From assembly GCF_002812205.1 (NCBI RefSeq), contig NZ_NPEA01000009.1:124001-188000 (forward strand): a stretch of 64,000 nucleotides of DNA. Reading direction: 5' to 3'. This document shows, in pieces, positions 21,161 through 30,959 of the stretch (its first letter is position 1; every line of letters starts with the position of its first letter). The DNA comes from Leptospira neocaledonica. GTDB lineage: Bacteria > Spirochaetota > Leptospiria > Leptospirales > Leptospiraceae. The notes below the pieces were generated by a model. The model saw only the letters and a list, made by a program, of their open reading frames with translations. It was not told the origin of the DNA and ran no database searches. Both the position numbers and the translations under genes were made by a program.

Positions 21161-22627
21161 TTATACACCTTCGACTTTTTGGAAAACTCTTTCGAATCTT
21201 TTTAATGCGTCGTCGATCACTGCATCGGTGTCAGCAGCACTTGTATACAAACGGCTTCCTGCCAAGGTAACGATACCTTCTGCCATGTAAGCTGCGCCCA
21301 TTTCTTCCATCGCTTTTTTGCGAGTATGAGCTTCTTTGATCGTGGACTTGATCTTCCAGAATTTTTTGATATCGATCTCTAAAAGCATGGTCCCGACTGT
21401 TTCCAGATGGCAGATGGATCCTTGGTTGAATGCTACGAAAGGTAGATTATACTTCTTAATCAACTTTTGTAAACCGGCAGTGATCCTGTCTCCCGCTCTT
21501 CCCGCTTTTTCGCAGGCCTTTTGCTTTTCGATTTCTAACAGAGTATAATAACCCGCAGCAGAGCTGAGAGGGTTGGCAGCCATGGTTCCACCGATGAGAG
21601 CCTTTTTTACGCCGGTTTGCAGTCCTGCAGAAAGATACTTCATGTATTCTTTCTTTCCACCCAATCCACCTGCGGAAGGATAACCACCTGCAACTACTTT
21701 TCCGAATACGGTAAGATCTGGACTAACTCCGTAATAACCTTGTGCACCACTTAGGCCGATACGGAATGCAGTAACAACTTCATCAAAAATCATTAATGCT
21801 CCATATTTGTCGCAAAGCTCTCTGACTCCTTTATTGAAGTCCATATCAATAGGGCGGGTTCCGCTTTCCGGGCCAATCGGTTCTAGAATAACTGCAGCAG
21901 TACCGCCTCTCCAGCGGTTTCTCTTTAAGGTTCTTTCTAATGCGTTTAGATCATTCGGGTAGAATTCTTGGGTATATTTGAAAACATGTTTAGGAATTCC
22001 GTGGGACTCGAAATGTCTGGTGCCTGGCAGACGAAGCCCGTAAGCAAGCTGATCACTCCAACCATGATACGCTCCGCCCATCTTCACTATATTTTTCTTT
22101 TTAGTGGCAAGTCTTGCTACTCGGATAGAAGCCATACAAGCTTCTGTTCCTGATCCCAACATACGGAACATCTGCACAGAAGGCATATGCTCCACAATCT
22201 TCTCCGCAAGTCTTAACTCATACTCATGGAATAAACCGGTCACAGGTCCTGTGGTTTCTAGAAGTTGGACAACCTTCTTACGAATATTAGAAGGGTTACT
22301 TCCTAAAACGGTTGGTCCTCCAGCTTGTAGGAAGTCTATATATTTGTTCCCGTCCAAATCGTATAAATGTGCCCCAGAAGCTTTGGTGAAAACGAGAGGG
22401 AAGGGGTAGTTGAAAGCAAGATTATGCTGCACTCCGCCAGGAATATACTCTGACGCTTCTGCGATCATAGTTTTGGATTTAGAGCATTTTTTTTCGAAAT
22501 ATTCCTGAAGGTACTTCTCCATTTCATTCTTCTTAATGGACCGAATTGGCTGGCGAATTAGGTCATGAAGTTGTTTATAAACCCCTTTTACGTCTGGGTA
22601 TTGGGTAATTGCGAAGCCGGTGGACAT
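21161..22627 (-). CDS. Glutamate-1-semialdehyde aminomutase-like class III aminotransferase
   Basis: 488 residues, about 55 longer at the N-terminus than HemL. Fold-type I PLP enzyme: the PLP-contacting D282 lies in MIFDEVVTAFR, and the Schiff-base lysine is K310 in VFGKVVAGGYP. The HemL-like opening YIPGGVQHNLAFNYPFP and the DLDGNKYIDF segment are at 61-99. Linkage to two aldolase-like genes instead of hem genes, and the N-terminal extension, argue that this is not the tetrapyrrole HemL but an aminomutase or aminotransferase of another pathway. First gene of the operon; the operator at 22656-22689 lies 28 bases upstream. Confidence 0.8.
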   Translation of the reverse strand: MSTGFAITQYPDVKGVYKQLHDLIRQPIRSIKKNEMEKYLQEYFEKKCSKSKTMIAEASEYIPGGVQHNLAFNYPFPLVFTKASGAHLYDLDGNKYIDFLQAGGPTVLGSNPSNIRKKVVQLLETTGPVTGLFHEYELRLAEKIVEHMPSVQMFRMLGSGTEACMASIRVARLATKKKNIVKMGGAYHGWSDQLAYGLRLPGTRHFESHGIPKHVFKYTQEFYPNDLNALERTLKRNRWRGGTAAVILEPIGPESGTRPIDMDFNKGVRELCDKYGALMIFDEVVTAFRIGLSGAQGYYGVSPDLTVFGKVVAGGYPSAGGLGGKKEYMKYLSAGLQTGVKKALIGGTMAANPLSSAAGYYTLLEIEKQKACEKAGRAGDRITAGLQKLIKKYNLPFVAFNQGSICHLETVGTMLLEIDIKKFWKIKSTIKEAHTRKKAMEEMGAAYMAEGIVTLAGSRLYTSAADTDAVIDDALKRFERVFQKVEGV

Positions 22628-22655
22628 ATCTTTTTCCTTTTTTTACGGAATATAG

Positions 22656-22689
22656 GTTGACAGTGAGTGAATACTCACTCACTGTCAAC
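22656..22689. promoter_or_regulatory. 34-bp operator between the aminotransferase operon and tetR
   Basis: GTTGACAGTGAGTGA (22656-22670) and TCACTCACTGTCAAC (22675-22689) form a perfect inverted repeat with 15-base arms around ATAC. Each arm carries TTGACA reading outward in one direction, resembling a -35 element. The position between divergent genes, one of them a TetR regulator, makes it the likely binding site of that regulator. The ATG of the aminotransferase is 29 bases away and the GTG of tetR 88 bases away. Confidence 0.8.
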
Positions 22690-22776
22690 TAGAAAATGCA
22701 GAAAAGACACTTCCGGGAAAATTTTCCGTATTCCGGAGATAAGATACCGCTCAGGTAGTAAATATAGGGAAGTACT

Positions 22777-23439
22777 GTGGCTGAATTTACCGCTTCAAAA
22801 TACAATAGAGATACTTTTGATAAGATCCCGGAAGAAAAAAGAACCAGGATACTTTCCGTAGCGATCGCAGAATTTGCAAACCGAGGTTTCAATAATGCGA
22901 ACACTAATATTATCGCGAAGAAGGCCGGAATCAGCGTTGGGTCATTATACAAATACTTTGATACAAAAGAGGATTTTTTTCTTACAGCCGTCGGTTATGG
23001 GATTCATCAGCTCGAAAAAACTCTTGAAGAAGTCCTAAGTGAAGAAAGTGATCTTTTCGGTAAGATCGAAAGAATCCTAAGAATTATTCAAAAACATTCC
23101 AGAGAAAATCGAGATATAATTCGTTTATACAATGAGATCACTGCGGAAGGAAATTCCGAGTTGATCCGAGGACTTTCCTCCGATATGGAAAGTGTTTCTG
23201 CCAAGGTATATACTTCCTTATTGGCAGAAGCAAAAAAGTCCGGATCCGTCGGCAAAGAAGTGGATGAGAAAATTTTTGCCTTCTGTATAGATAATCTTTT
23301 TATGATACTTCAATTCTCTTATGCAACTGAATATTATCGTGAAAGAATGAAGGTCTATTTGGGAAAAGACTTTGATAACGATGAGAAGGTTGTAAAAGGT
23401 ATGATGTCTTTTATTCGCAGGGCACTGGAGAAAAAGTAG
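22777..23439 (+). CDS. TetR/AcrR family transcriptional regulator
   Basis: 220 residues from a GTG start (SD-like AGGGAAG upstream). The TetR helix-turn-helix lies at about residues 23-70, with the signature AKKAGISVGSLYKYFDTKED. The remaining helices form a ligand-binding domain of unknown specificity. It is divergent from the aminotransferase-aldolase operon across a perfect 15-4-15 palindrome, so it very probably represses that operon and itself. It converges with the next gene, 19 bases apart. Confidence 0.9.
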   Translation: MAEFTASKYNRDTFDKIPEEKRTRILSVAIAEFANRGFNNANTNIIAKKAGISVGSLYKYFDTKEDFFLTAVGYGIHQLEKTLEEVLSEESDLFGKIERILRIIQKHSRENRDIIRLYNEITAEGNSELIRGLSSDMESVSAKVYTSLLAEAKKSGSVGKEVDEKIFAFCIDNLFMILQFSYATEYYRERMKVYLGKDFDNDEKVVKGMMSFIRRALEKK

Positions 23440-23458
23440 TCCTGCTGATTAGACAATC

Positions 23459-24736
23459 TTACTGAGCCACAAACTCAAATCTTTTCATTACGCCAAATTC
23501 CAAAATTGCAGATCTACTTTCGGAATTGATCGTTTTTCCGACTGCTTCCATTAACTTTTGCTGCACTAGATACGCGCCCGGATTACTCAAATCAACTCCT
23601 ATCAACCCGTCCTTGGAAGAAAAGGTAGTTTGGGAATAAGAATTTAAACTATATTTCCACTCGTAAAATTGAAATCCTGCGTAAACGGAAATTGTAGGGG
23701 TGACTCGATAAACCAATCTATAGAGAAGCTGGAAACCTTGTGCGTCCCAAGAGACATTCTGCCCTTGTTTAACAAATGCTACCTGTGAGAGATTTGTAGG
23801 GACAAGGAAAGATACTATACTTCCATCCTGGTGTCCGGACAAGGTTAGATTATGATATTCTAATCTATTTTCCCATCTTTCTCCCGAACGAATGGTGGCT
23901 TTTAATCCGATCGTATATCCTTTAAGTGTTTCGCTAAAATTCATTGCACCTTGAGAATATAAATACAGTCCTGTATCTATATAATAAGATGTGGATAAAT
24001 TTGAATCTTGAGATTGTCCCCAGAAGTATTGGTATCCGATTGTAGGCCTTAAATCGAATCTATCATTTGTAAAAGCAAGAAAAGACAATTCGTTTTTTAA
24101 AGAGCTTTGTCTTTCCGGAAAACTTCCATTACTGTAAATCATTCCGCTCGCATAAGAATGACTATTGTATGTGCTTCTGTTTCCTAGATATGATCCGGTA
24201 ATTCCTCCCGACCATCTTTTCCAAGTGTAGATGGCTCCATACGTCTCGGATAATTTCGGAGAGTGTGTTGGCTTATCGATTATTGTAGGAAGTGTCCCGG
24301 AAGCTAATCCAACTTTGCTTTGGATCTGCACAGGTAATTCCTGGGTTTCAGGAGAATATCTTCCTGCTCCTAAGCCGAAGGTGATTTCTAAATCGTTTCG
24401 TTTTAATTGGTCTATATGAAAGTTTACGATTGGCTTTGGGGCTTCTGCAGTTATAGGAGCAGTCGTTTGTTCTATTTGTGCCTGTTTTTTTTCCTCCTCT
24501 TTGGGAGGTTTAACAGGCTCATTGAAACTTACAGTATTAATCTCGGACTTGTTTAATTGGATCGTTTTTCCTTCCGATGTTTTGATCGACATGCTTGTTG
24601 CAGTTTGCTGTAATATTTCTGCACGAATGATTTGACCGTTTTTTAAATAGATGGTCTTCATTTCAGCGAACAAGGAAACGATGGGTAGAAATAGGAAAAT
24701 AATTATAAGAAGGGATCTGAAACGACACAATTTCAT
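23459..24736 (-). CDS. Predicted outer-membrane protein with N-terminal SH3-like domain (paralogue 1)
   Basis: 425 residues. It has a cleavable signal peptide (FLFLPIVSLFA). Residues 26-75 form a small beta domain (KTIYLKNGQIIRAEILQQT, KTIQLNKSEINTVSF) like that seen at the N-terminus of several leptospiral exported proteins. A proline- and acid-rich linker follows, then about 300 residues of alternating aromatic strands ending in KRFEFVAQ. That pattern is expected of a beta-barrel. It shares this architecture and many segments (GIKATIRxGERWE, FGVMKRFEF) with the gene at 24815-26122. Function unknown. Confidence 0.65.
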   Translation of the reverse strand: MKLCRFRSLLIIIFLFLPIVSLFAEMKTIYLKNGQIIRAEILQQTATSMSIKTSEGKTIQLNKSEINTVSFNEPVKPPKEEEKKQAQIEQTTAPITAEAPKPIVNFHIDQLKRNDLEITFGLGAGRYSPETQELPVQIQSKVGLASGTLPTIIDKPTHSPKLSETYGAIYTWKRWSGGITGSYLGNRSTYNSHSYASGMIYSNGSFPERQSSLKNELSFLAFTNDRFDLRPTIGYQYFWGQSQDSNLSTSYYIDTGLYLYSQGAMNFSETLKGYTIGLKATIRSGERWENRLEYHNLTLSGHQDGSIVSFLVPTNLSQVAFVKQGQNVSWDAQGFQLLYRLVYRVTPTISVYAGFQFYEWKYSLNSYSQTTFSSKDGLIGVDLSNPGAYLVQQKLMEAVGKTINSESRSAILEFGVMKRFEFVAQ

Positions 24737-24814
24737 TTTCGACGTATTCTGTATCTCAAAGGGATTGAGGCAATAATTTAATGTTCTTAATTTAGCTTCA
24801 CAGATAAATTTCGA

Positions 24815-26122
24815 TTATTGAGAAAACTCAAATCTTTTCATCACTCCGAATTCTAAAGAAGATGCTCTATTTGCGGCAGCTGTTGATTTTGCTACGGTTT
24901 GTAACATTAGATTGCTGAGAATGACTACGTCTAACGTGGGAGGTGATGTTATATCTCCGAGTCCTTGAAATCTTTGCCCCATAGAGTTTATTGAATATTT
25001 CCATTCGAATAATTGTATCCCCACCCAAAAAGAAATCGTATAGGTCCAACGATAGAATAGTTTATTAGAAAAATTGAATCCTTTTGCCGTCCAAGTTGTG
25101 GTTAGATCGGATCGGTAATAATCAAAGTAAGTGCCGTCTGTAGTGGCAGTATTGTTGACTGCGCCAACGTACTGAGCCCCAGTAAGAGATAAATAATGAA
25201 GTTCAACCCGATCCTCCCATCTTTCTCCGAAACGAATTGTCGCTTTTATCCCAACCGAAGGTCCCTTTAAAATCTCTAAAAAATCATAATTAAATTTCAT
25301 TACCGAAACCAATGAGTTCGCATAATACTCGTTAGCTGTAGTGTTATTATCTACCGTTTTGCCCCAGAATTGTGAATATCCGAAACTAGGCCTTATATCC
25401 AATCTTTGATTACTAAAAGCCAGATAAGAGACATCTAACTTCAAAGAATTTTGTCTTTCTGGAAATGTGCCATGAAATTCCTGAAGAATAGAATTTCCTC
25501 CATACACAGTCATTCTTTCCGATGTTTTTCCAGCGAAGTGATTAGCAGCGAATCCGAATGCGAATTTTTTCCAATAATAGATTGCCCCCAGACTATAAGC
25601 AAGACCTCGCTTGTATGCAGGATCGTCTACCTGCATAGGAGTAGCACCGGTTAGATTGCCCGCTTTTGCACTTACATGATCTAAATAATTTTCTGTAGCA
25701 GGTCGATATGTTCCAAGTCCCGCTCCAAAATAGATCTCTAGATCCTTTCTTTTAGCTTGGTCGATTGTATAGGGGCTTGCTCCTTTGTCACCTTCAAGTT
25801 CGGATTTTTTGGTAGGTTCAGGTGTTGGTGGAGGTGGTTCTTCCACAATTGTACTTTGCTGTTTTATTTTTTCCTCCGATTCCTTCTTTTCTTGAGCTGT
25901 AGGTTCTTTGTAGCTAACTCTTTGGATCTCTTTTTTATTGAGTTGTTTAACCTTACCATCTTCCATTTTGATCTGCATTGTTGTCGCAGTTTGTTGGATG
26001 ACTTCTCCGCGTAATATCTGCCCGTTCCTCATGTAAATCGTTTGCTGTTCTGAAAATAATTCGATTATGGGAGAAGATACTAAAAGGAATAATAAGCAGA
26101 TTCTTATGTTGGAGCTTCCCAT
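24815..26122 (-). CDS. Predicted outer-membrane protein with N-terminal SH3-like domain (paralogue 2)
   Basis: 435 residues. The signal peptide ends in IIELFSEQ. The N-terminal domain (TIYMRNGQILRGEVIQQTAT, VKQLNKKEIQRVSY) and the barrel-like body match the downstream paralogue: SVGIKATIRFGERWEDRVEL and the final EFGVMKRFEFSQ. The linker is richer in P and E (EEPPPPTPEPTKK). Order on the minus strand is this gene first, then 23459-24736, with 78 bases between them. They arose by tandem duplication. No ligand or transport role can be read from the sequence. Confidence 0.65.
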   Translation of the reverse strand: MGSSNIRICLLFLLVSSPIIELFSEQQTIYMRNGQILRGEVIQQTATTMQIKMEDGKVKQLNKKEIQRVSYKEPTAQEKKESEEKIKQQSTIVEEPPPPTPEPTKKSELEGDKGASPYTIDQAKRKDLEIYFGAGLGTYRPATENYLDHVSAKAGNLTGATPMQVDDPAYKRGLAYSLGAIYYWKKFAFGFAANHFAGKTSERMTVYGGNSILQEFHGTFPERQNSLKLDVSYLAFSNQRLDIRPSFGYSQFWGKTVDNNTTANEYYANSLVSVMKFNYDFLEILKGPSVGIKATIRFGERWEDRVELHYLSLTGAQYVGAVNNTATTDGTYFDYYRSDLTTTWTAKGFNFSNKLFYRWTYTISFWVGIQLFEWKYSINSMGQRFQGLGDITSPPTLDVVILSNLMLQTVAKSTAAANRASSLEFGVMKRFEFSQ

Positions 26123-26308
26123 AACGTGCCTATTGGAACGGATGTTTATTCGATAGGCAATAACTTATTAAGCGAAGTTGAGTAAAAGGTGTTCTAATTT
26201 TTCAATTCTTTGAATAGGAAAGCAATATCATGTGTCTATCAAGTTTTTCAGATCTTTCCATTGAGAAAAAATACGCGCGGTTTGACATATCTAACAACCG
26301 CCTATTTT

Positions 26309-27037
26309 ATGAGATCATTATTCTTTCTTCGAGTTTTGGATTTCTTCTTTCCTTTACTTTGCGGAATTTGCGGCAGAGAAGACTTCTTTTCCTTAAAAAT
26401 CGGTCTTTGCAAGAGATGCACCAATGCTGTCCGGACTTCCAAACCTTCTGCCAGATGTAATGTATGCTTTTCTCCATTATCAGATATATCTGTGGTTTGC
26501 GGATTCTGCGATTCTCGGAATATATTTTTCACTAAAGTGTATAGTCTTAGGGATAGAAATGATCTTCTCGGAGAACTATTGAACAAGCTAAAATCGAATC
26601 ATGAATATCCTGTGTCCATTTTTCTTTCTTTGGGAATCAGAAGGACTCTAAGGCGGCTTAAAACTTTGGATCTTGATGCTTGTATCCTTCTTCCTAGCTA
26701 TTCTAAAAACAAAATTTTCAATCCGGTTATGAGGCCATTCTCTCCGAATAAAAGGTTGTATGAAGAATCGAAAAGAATATTAGGAATTCCTTTAATAGAT
26801 CCCTTGATAAAAACGAGTCCGGAAAGGCAGGCGGGTAAAAGTTTTTCGGAAAGATTCTTCCACGCTTATTCTGCTTGGGAAATCAAAGAAAAATGGAAGA
26901 ATCGTTGTCCGTCTCGGATATTATTACTGGATGATGTTTTTACTACCGGTGCAAGTGTGAACGAGGCAAGCAGGATCTTAAAGAAGAATGGTACAAAGTC
27001 GGTATATGTTTTAACGTATCTAAGGGTCTCGGATTAA
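26309..27037 (+). CDS. comF: ComF family protein (phosphoribosyltransferase fold)
   Basis: 242 residues from the ATG at 26309; a longer reading from TTG at 26210 adds 33 residues with no family match and neither start has a clear SD. The N-terminus has zinc-ribbon cysteines (LCGICGRED, GLCKRC, ARCNVC, CGFC). The C-terminus has the PRPP-binding motif ILLLDDVFTTGASVNEA (about residues 204-220). ComF proteins are needed for DNA uptake in competent bacteria and act elsewhere in DNA metabolism; whether leptospires use it for uptake is unknown. It lies 42 bases ahead of dinB on the same strand. Confidence 0.8.
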   Translation: MRSLFFLRVLDFFFPLLCGICGREDFFSLKIGLCKRCTNAVRTSKPSARCNVCFSPLSDISVVCGFCDSRNIFFTKVYSLRDRNDLLGELLNKLKSNHEYPVSIFLSLGIRRTLRRLKTLDLDACILLPSYSKNKIFNPVMRPFSPNKRLYEESKRILGIPLIDPLIKTSPERQAGKSFSERFFHAYSAWEIKEKWKNRCPSRILLLDDVFTTGASVNEASRILKKNGTKSVYVLTYLRVSD

Positions 27038-27079
27038 ACTTGACTACTCTATATATCCGTTTAGTATAGATGGAAGAAG

Positions 27080-28183
27080 ATGATTCGAAAAATTCTACAT
27101 GTGGATATGGACGCGTTTTATGCATCCGTAGAACAAAGAGATAATCCGGGTTATCGGGGCAAGCCGGTCATTGTTGGAGGTCCTCCGGATTCCAGAGGGG
27201 TAGTATGTGCTGCGAGTTATGAGGCAAGAAAATTCGGAGTTCGTTCCGCAATGCCTTGTTCCCAAGCAGCAAGGCTTTGTCCTTCCGGGATCTTTGTAAC
27301 ACCTCGTTTCGAAGCATACAGAAAAGTATCCTCCACGATTAGACAGATATTTTTAGAATACACGGACCTCGTGGAAATGCTCTCCTTAGACGAGGCATTT
27401 TTGGACGTCACTCAAAATAAGAAAAATATTCCATACGCAAGCTTGGTTGCCAAAGAGATTAGAGAGAAAATTTTCGAAGAGACTCAGTTAACGGCATCCG
27501 CAGGAGTTTCCATTAATAAGTTTCTAGCTAAGATTGCCACGGATCAAAACAAACCTAACGGGATGACGATTGTTCGCCCTGAACAGGCAGAACAATTCAT
27601 AGAATCTTTGGATGTTTCCGTGTTTCCAGGAATTGGAAAAGTTACATTAAAAAAAATGCATGCACTCGGGATCAAAAAAGGAAAAGACTTAAAGGAAAAA
27701 AGCTTGGAGATGTTAGGCCAAAATTTCGGGAAATCGGGTCGTTGGTTCTACGCAGTGTGTAGAGGTTTGGATGATAGACCGGTAGAACCTTATCGGGAAA
27801 GAAAATCTTTGGGAGCAGAATCTACTTTTCCGAAAGACCTAGAAAATAGTTCCGAGATATTTAGAGAGCTATCGGATATTGCAGAAGAATTGGAGAGAAG
27901 ATTACTGCAAAAGCCATTTCCGGGAAAAACAATCACTTTGAAGGTTAAATTTTCAGACTTCACTCAAAAAACCAGAAGTATCACCGAAGACTATTCGTAT
28001 CTGGATAAAAACGAATTGTATCGAATCGGATCAAAACTTTTGGAAGAATTCATATTAGAATCTGGTAAAGCAGTTTTTCCGATCCGTCTTTTGGGCCTAA
28101 GCCTTTCTCATCCGGAATCTTCTTCTAAACATTCTCAGATTAAATTAGAAGACGAAGAAGATCTATTTCCTTCTCTATTCTAA
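27080..28183 (+). CDS. dinB: DNA polymerase IV (Y-family translesion polymerase)
   Basis: 367 residues. The Y-family palm has the metal sites DMDAFYASVEQR (residues 8-19) and SLDEAFLDVT (about 102-111). Then come the helix-hairpin-helix (FPGIGKVTLKKMHALGIKKG) and the little-finger domain. It ends without an obvious beta-clamp motif beyond the LFPSLF tail (EEDLFPSLF), which may serve as one. It copies past damaged bases with low fidelity. No LexA-like box was recognised upstream. Confidence 0.93.
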   Translation: MIRKILHVDMDAFYASVEQRDNPGYRGKPVIVGGPPDSRGVVCAASYEARKFGVRSAMPCSQAARLCPSGIFVTPRFEAYRKVSSTIRQIFLEYTDLVEMLSLDEAFLDVTQNKKNIPYASLVAKEIREKIFEETQLTASAGVSINKFLAKIATDQNKPNGMTIVRPEQAEQFIESLDVSVFPGIGKVTLKKMHALGIKKGKDLKEKSLEMLGQNFGKSGRWFYAVCRGLDDRPVEPYRERKSLGAESTFPKDLENSSEIFRELSDIAEELERRLLQKPFPGKTITLKVKFSDFTQKTRSITEDYSYLDKNELYRIGSKLLEEFILESGKAVFPIRLLGLSLSHPESSSKHSQIKLEDEEDLFPSLF

Positions 28184-28218
28184 GAGCACACAACAAAAGC
28201 CTGGGTAGGACAAATAGA

Positions 28219-28971
28219 TTATTTGGAAGTATCTCCCGAATCAATCCCCGAAGGTACTAAATTTGCAATTCCCTGCCTGAGATTAGCCCATTCTTGCCTA
28301 CATTTTTTGTCAGAGTCCTTCTCTTCGTTATAATGTAACATGGATCTTCCTGCTGCGAGTCCTGCTAATTTAGAATTATCGAATATTTTCCAGGCTATAC
28401 TTAATATAAACAAACCGACGAATGGAAGTGCGATCTTTAAAATTCCATGATGTTTGGAATCCATGATTGATCCTAAAAAAGTGCAGATGGATCCGATACT
28501 GAACAGATACCAACCAATATAAAAATAATCTTCTGCGATTTCGGAAGCATTATTGATCATGTACCTGCAAAAAGATCCGTCCATCTCCACTAATTCTTTT
28601 TTTCCGGAGGGGAGAAGATTTTCTATAAACGGTTTTTCCAATCTGGATTTTCCTAAATAAGGTTGGATCTCTAAGAATAGATTGATCCCAAGATATAACA
28701 TCCCTATGAAGAATAGTATAAAAAACGGTCTGTATAAAAGTTTAGTCCTTTCCGTTGATCTATAAAGTTCCAATTCGGATTCCGGAACCCCCATCTTCTT
28801 AGAGATCCTATCCTTGTATTGTTGGAAGGCTAAATTATCCATAAAAGGAATATAATCAGTAGCAGGAAGGGAATCCTTTGTCTCTTTACTTTGAAGCCAG
28901 ATATTTACTTCGTTTAAAGCTTTGGTTTTAGAAACCTTGAAATACGGAAAAATAAGACGGATCAGAAACAT
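28219..28971 (-). CDS. Hypothetical membrane protein
   Basis: 250 residues, not recognised. Hydrophobic segments lie at about 81-103 (RPFFILFFIGMLYLGINLFL), 150-170 and 178-194. The N-terminal 75 residues and the C-terminal 50 are polar. No catalytic motif is seen. It converges with dinB (35 bases between stops) and follows recQ on the minus strand after a 107-base gap. Confidence 0.6.
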   Translation of the reverse strand: MFLIRLIFPYFKVSKTKALNEVNIWLQSKETKDSLPATDYIPFMDNLAFQQYKDRISKKMGVPESELELYRSTERTKLLYRPFFILFFIGMLYLGINLFLEIQPYLGKSRLEKPFIENLLPSGKKELVEMDGSFCRYMINNASEIAEDYFYIGWYLFSIGSICTFLGSIMDSKHHGILKIALPFVGLFILSIAWKIFDNSKLAGLAAGRSMLHYNEEKDSDKKCRQEWANLRQGIANLVPSGIDSGDTSK

Positions 28972-29078
28972 ATTGTTTTCCTAATGTATAAAATCGGAAG
29001 AAACAGATTGGCTGGTCAGATTAGAAAAACTTTAGGTTGTATGCAAGGCGATTTTTAGAACGTAATATAATAAGAAGA

Positions 29079-30944
29079 TTAAAACTTCTCTAAAATAGCT
29101 AAAATTTCCTTCCCATATTGTCTAACTTTGGCTTCTCCCATGCCCTTGATTGCCATTAGGTCTTCCAGGCTTTCCGGCTTTTGGGATACGATCCTGACGA
29201 GTACAGGATTTTGGAGCACCATAAACTTCTTCCATTTATTGCGTCTAGCAATCCTGTCCCGAAAATTTTTGAGTTCGTTTAGAATGAGTCTGTCTCCGCT
29301 AAGTTGTACTTTTTTGCGAGGTTTGTCCGGATCTTCGGAAGATACTTTAGGTTTTCCGAATGCAGTCAGATAAATTTTAGGATATTTATCTCCTTTGACT
29401 GAAAGTTTTTTGGTCTTCTGCCAATCTTCGAGAAGTTTAAGAATGGATTCTTCGGGCACATGTTTTAAAGAAGAATAATATTCGGACTTATCTAATCTTC
29501 TACGAAGTATATCCTTCGATTTTGCCCCTCTTAATGTTCCAGCGATGATTTTTTTTCCGAATTTAGCTGGATATTCCGAAATCAATCCTTCCACCGATTT
29601 GATCTCGTCCGCATCAAAGATATGGGATTCTTTCTCCTTCTTCTTTTCTGCTTTTAATCTTTCTCTTTCCGTATAAGCAAGTCTCGCTGAATGGGAGGAT
29701 GCAGAGTCAGCACAAGTATCACAGGATCCGCAGTTGGAAATTTCTTCTCCGAAATAATCGCATAAGATCTTTTGCCTACAGTCCGGAGAACTTACATAAG
29801 ATTTTACATGAGAGAGTAATGTTTCCCCTCCCTTATAATTTGCTTCTTTGGATAAAAGAAAACTTTGTACACTCAAATCGCCAGGTAGAAAGAATAATAC
29901 ACAATCCGAATTTTTGCCGTCTCTCCCGGCTCTTCCCGCTTCCTGATAATAACTTTCCAAAGAAGAAGGTACCTGATAATGCAGGACTAAACGTACATTC
30001 GGACTATCCAATCCCATCCCGAATGCGTTTGTGGCTACAAGTATATTTGTTTTTCCGGATGTATATCCTTCCTGTGTTTTCTCCCTGCTCGAATCTGTTC
30101 TGCCTGCGTGGTACTTGCCCACTTTATATCCGGATTTGCGAAGAAGTTCGTAAATTTCATCCACCTTTGCGCGAGTAGAACAGTAAATAATAACTTTTCC
30201 GGAGACCGATTTTTGAAAATTACCTTTTTCTAATATTTCCAAAAGTAGATTTTCTTTTTCTCTTTCCGAATCTGGGTATACTACTGAGAATTTTAGATTT
30301 TCTCTAACGTAGGTGCCTTGCACATATAATGGGAGTTTTAATCCTAAACTGTCAGAAATATCTTTTTTGACCCGATCCGTTGCCGTAGCGGTGAGAGCCA
30401 CCCAGGGAGTCCCTTCCTGTAAATAAGAACGTAATGTATGCAGTTTTCTGTATTCAGGGCGAAAATCATGTCCCCATTGAGAAACACAATGTGCTTCGTC
30501 TACTGCCATCAAACTTACCGGAAGTTTTGGAAGTAGATTCAAGAAAGAACGAGAGACTGCTCGTTCAGGAGAAATGTATAATATTCTAATCTTACCTGTA
30601 GCAGCGGAAGATAAAATTCTGATTTGTTCCAGATCATCTTGAGTGGAATTGCAATAAGCCGCTTGGATTCCTCTCGCTTTTAATCCGTCCACTTGATCCT
30701 TCATTAGGGCGATCAATGGAGAAATTACTACGGTAAGAGATTTAGACTCAGCGAAGGAAGGTAATTGGTAGATAAGTGATTTTCCGCCGCCAGTAGGCAG
30801 AATGGCGAGTACATCTTTTCTTCCTAATAATGCTTGGACTGCTTCCCATTGGCCTTGCCTAAATTGGGAAAACCCGAAATGAGTGTGTAGGATCTTTTTC
30901 CAATCCTCTATCGAAGAGGAGACTGTTCCAGTGTTTGCAGACAA
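29079..30944 (-). CDS. recQ: ATP-dependent DNA helicase RecQ
   Basis: 621 residues. Walker A is [15 protein letters not shown] (about residues 44-58), the DEAH box is [18 protein letters not shown], and motif VI is [12 protein letters not shown]. The zinc-binding RecQ-C cysteines are visible in [10 protein letters not shown] and NCGSCDTC. A winged-helix and a C-terminal HRDC domain ([15 protein letters not shown]) complete the canonical layout. It unwinds DNA 3'-5' in recombination and repair. It lies 15 bases after mnmC. Confidence 0.95.
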   Translation of the reverse strand: MSANTGTVSSSIEDWKKILHTHFGFSQFRQGQWEAVQALLGRKDVLAILPTGGGKSLIYQLPSFAESKSLTVVISPLIALMKDQVDGLKARGIQAAYCNSTQDDLEQIRILSSAATGKIRILYISPERAVSRSFLNLLPKLPVSLMAVDEAHCVSQWGHDFRPEYRKLHTLRSYLQEGTPWVALTATATDRVKKDISDSLGLKLPLYVQGTYVRENLKFSVVYPDSEREKENLLLEILEKGNFQKSVSGKVIIYCSTRAKVDEIYELLRKSGYKVGKYHAGRTDSSREKTQEGYTSGKTNILVATNAFGMGLDSPNVRLVLHYQVPSSLESYYQEAGRAGRDGKNSDCVLFFLPGDLSVQSFLLSKEANYKGGETLLSHVKSYVSSPDCRQKILCDYFGEEISNCGSCDTCADSASSHSARLAYTERERLKAEKKKEKESHIFDADEIKSVEGLISEYPAKFGKKIIAGTLRGAKSKDILRRRLDKSEYYSSLKHVPEESILKLLEDWQKTKKLSVKGDKYPKIYLTAFGKPKVSSEDPDKPRKKVQLSGDRLILNELKNFRDRIARRNKWKKFMVLQNPVLVRIVSQKPESLEDLMAIKGMGEAKVRQYGKEILAILEKF

Positions 30945-30959
30945 GTTGAAACTTTTTCC

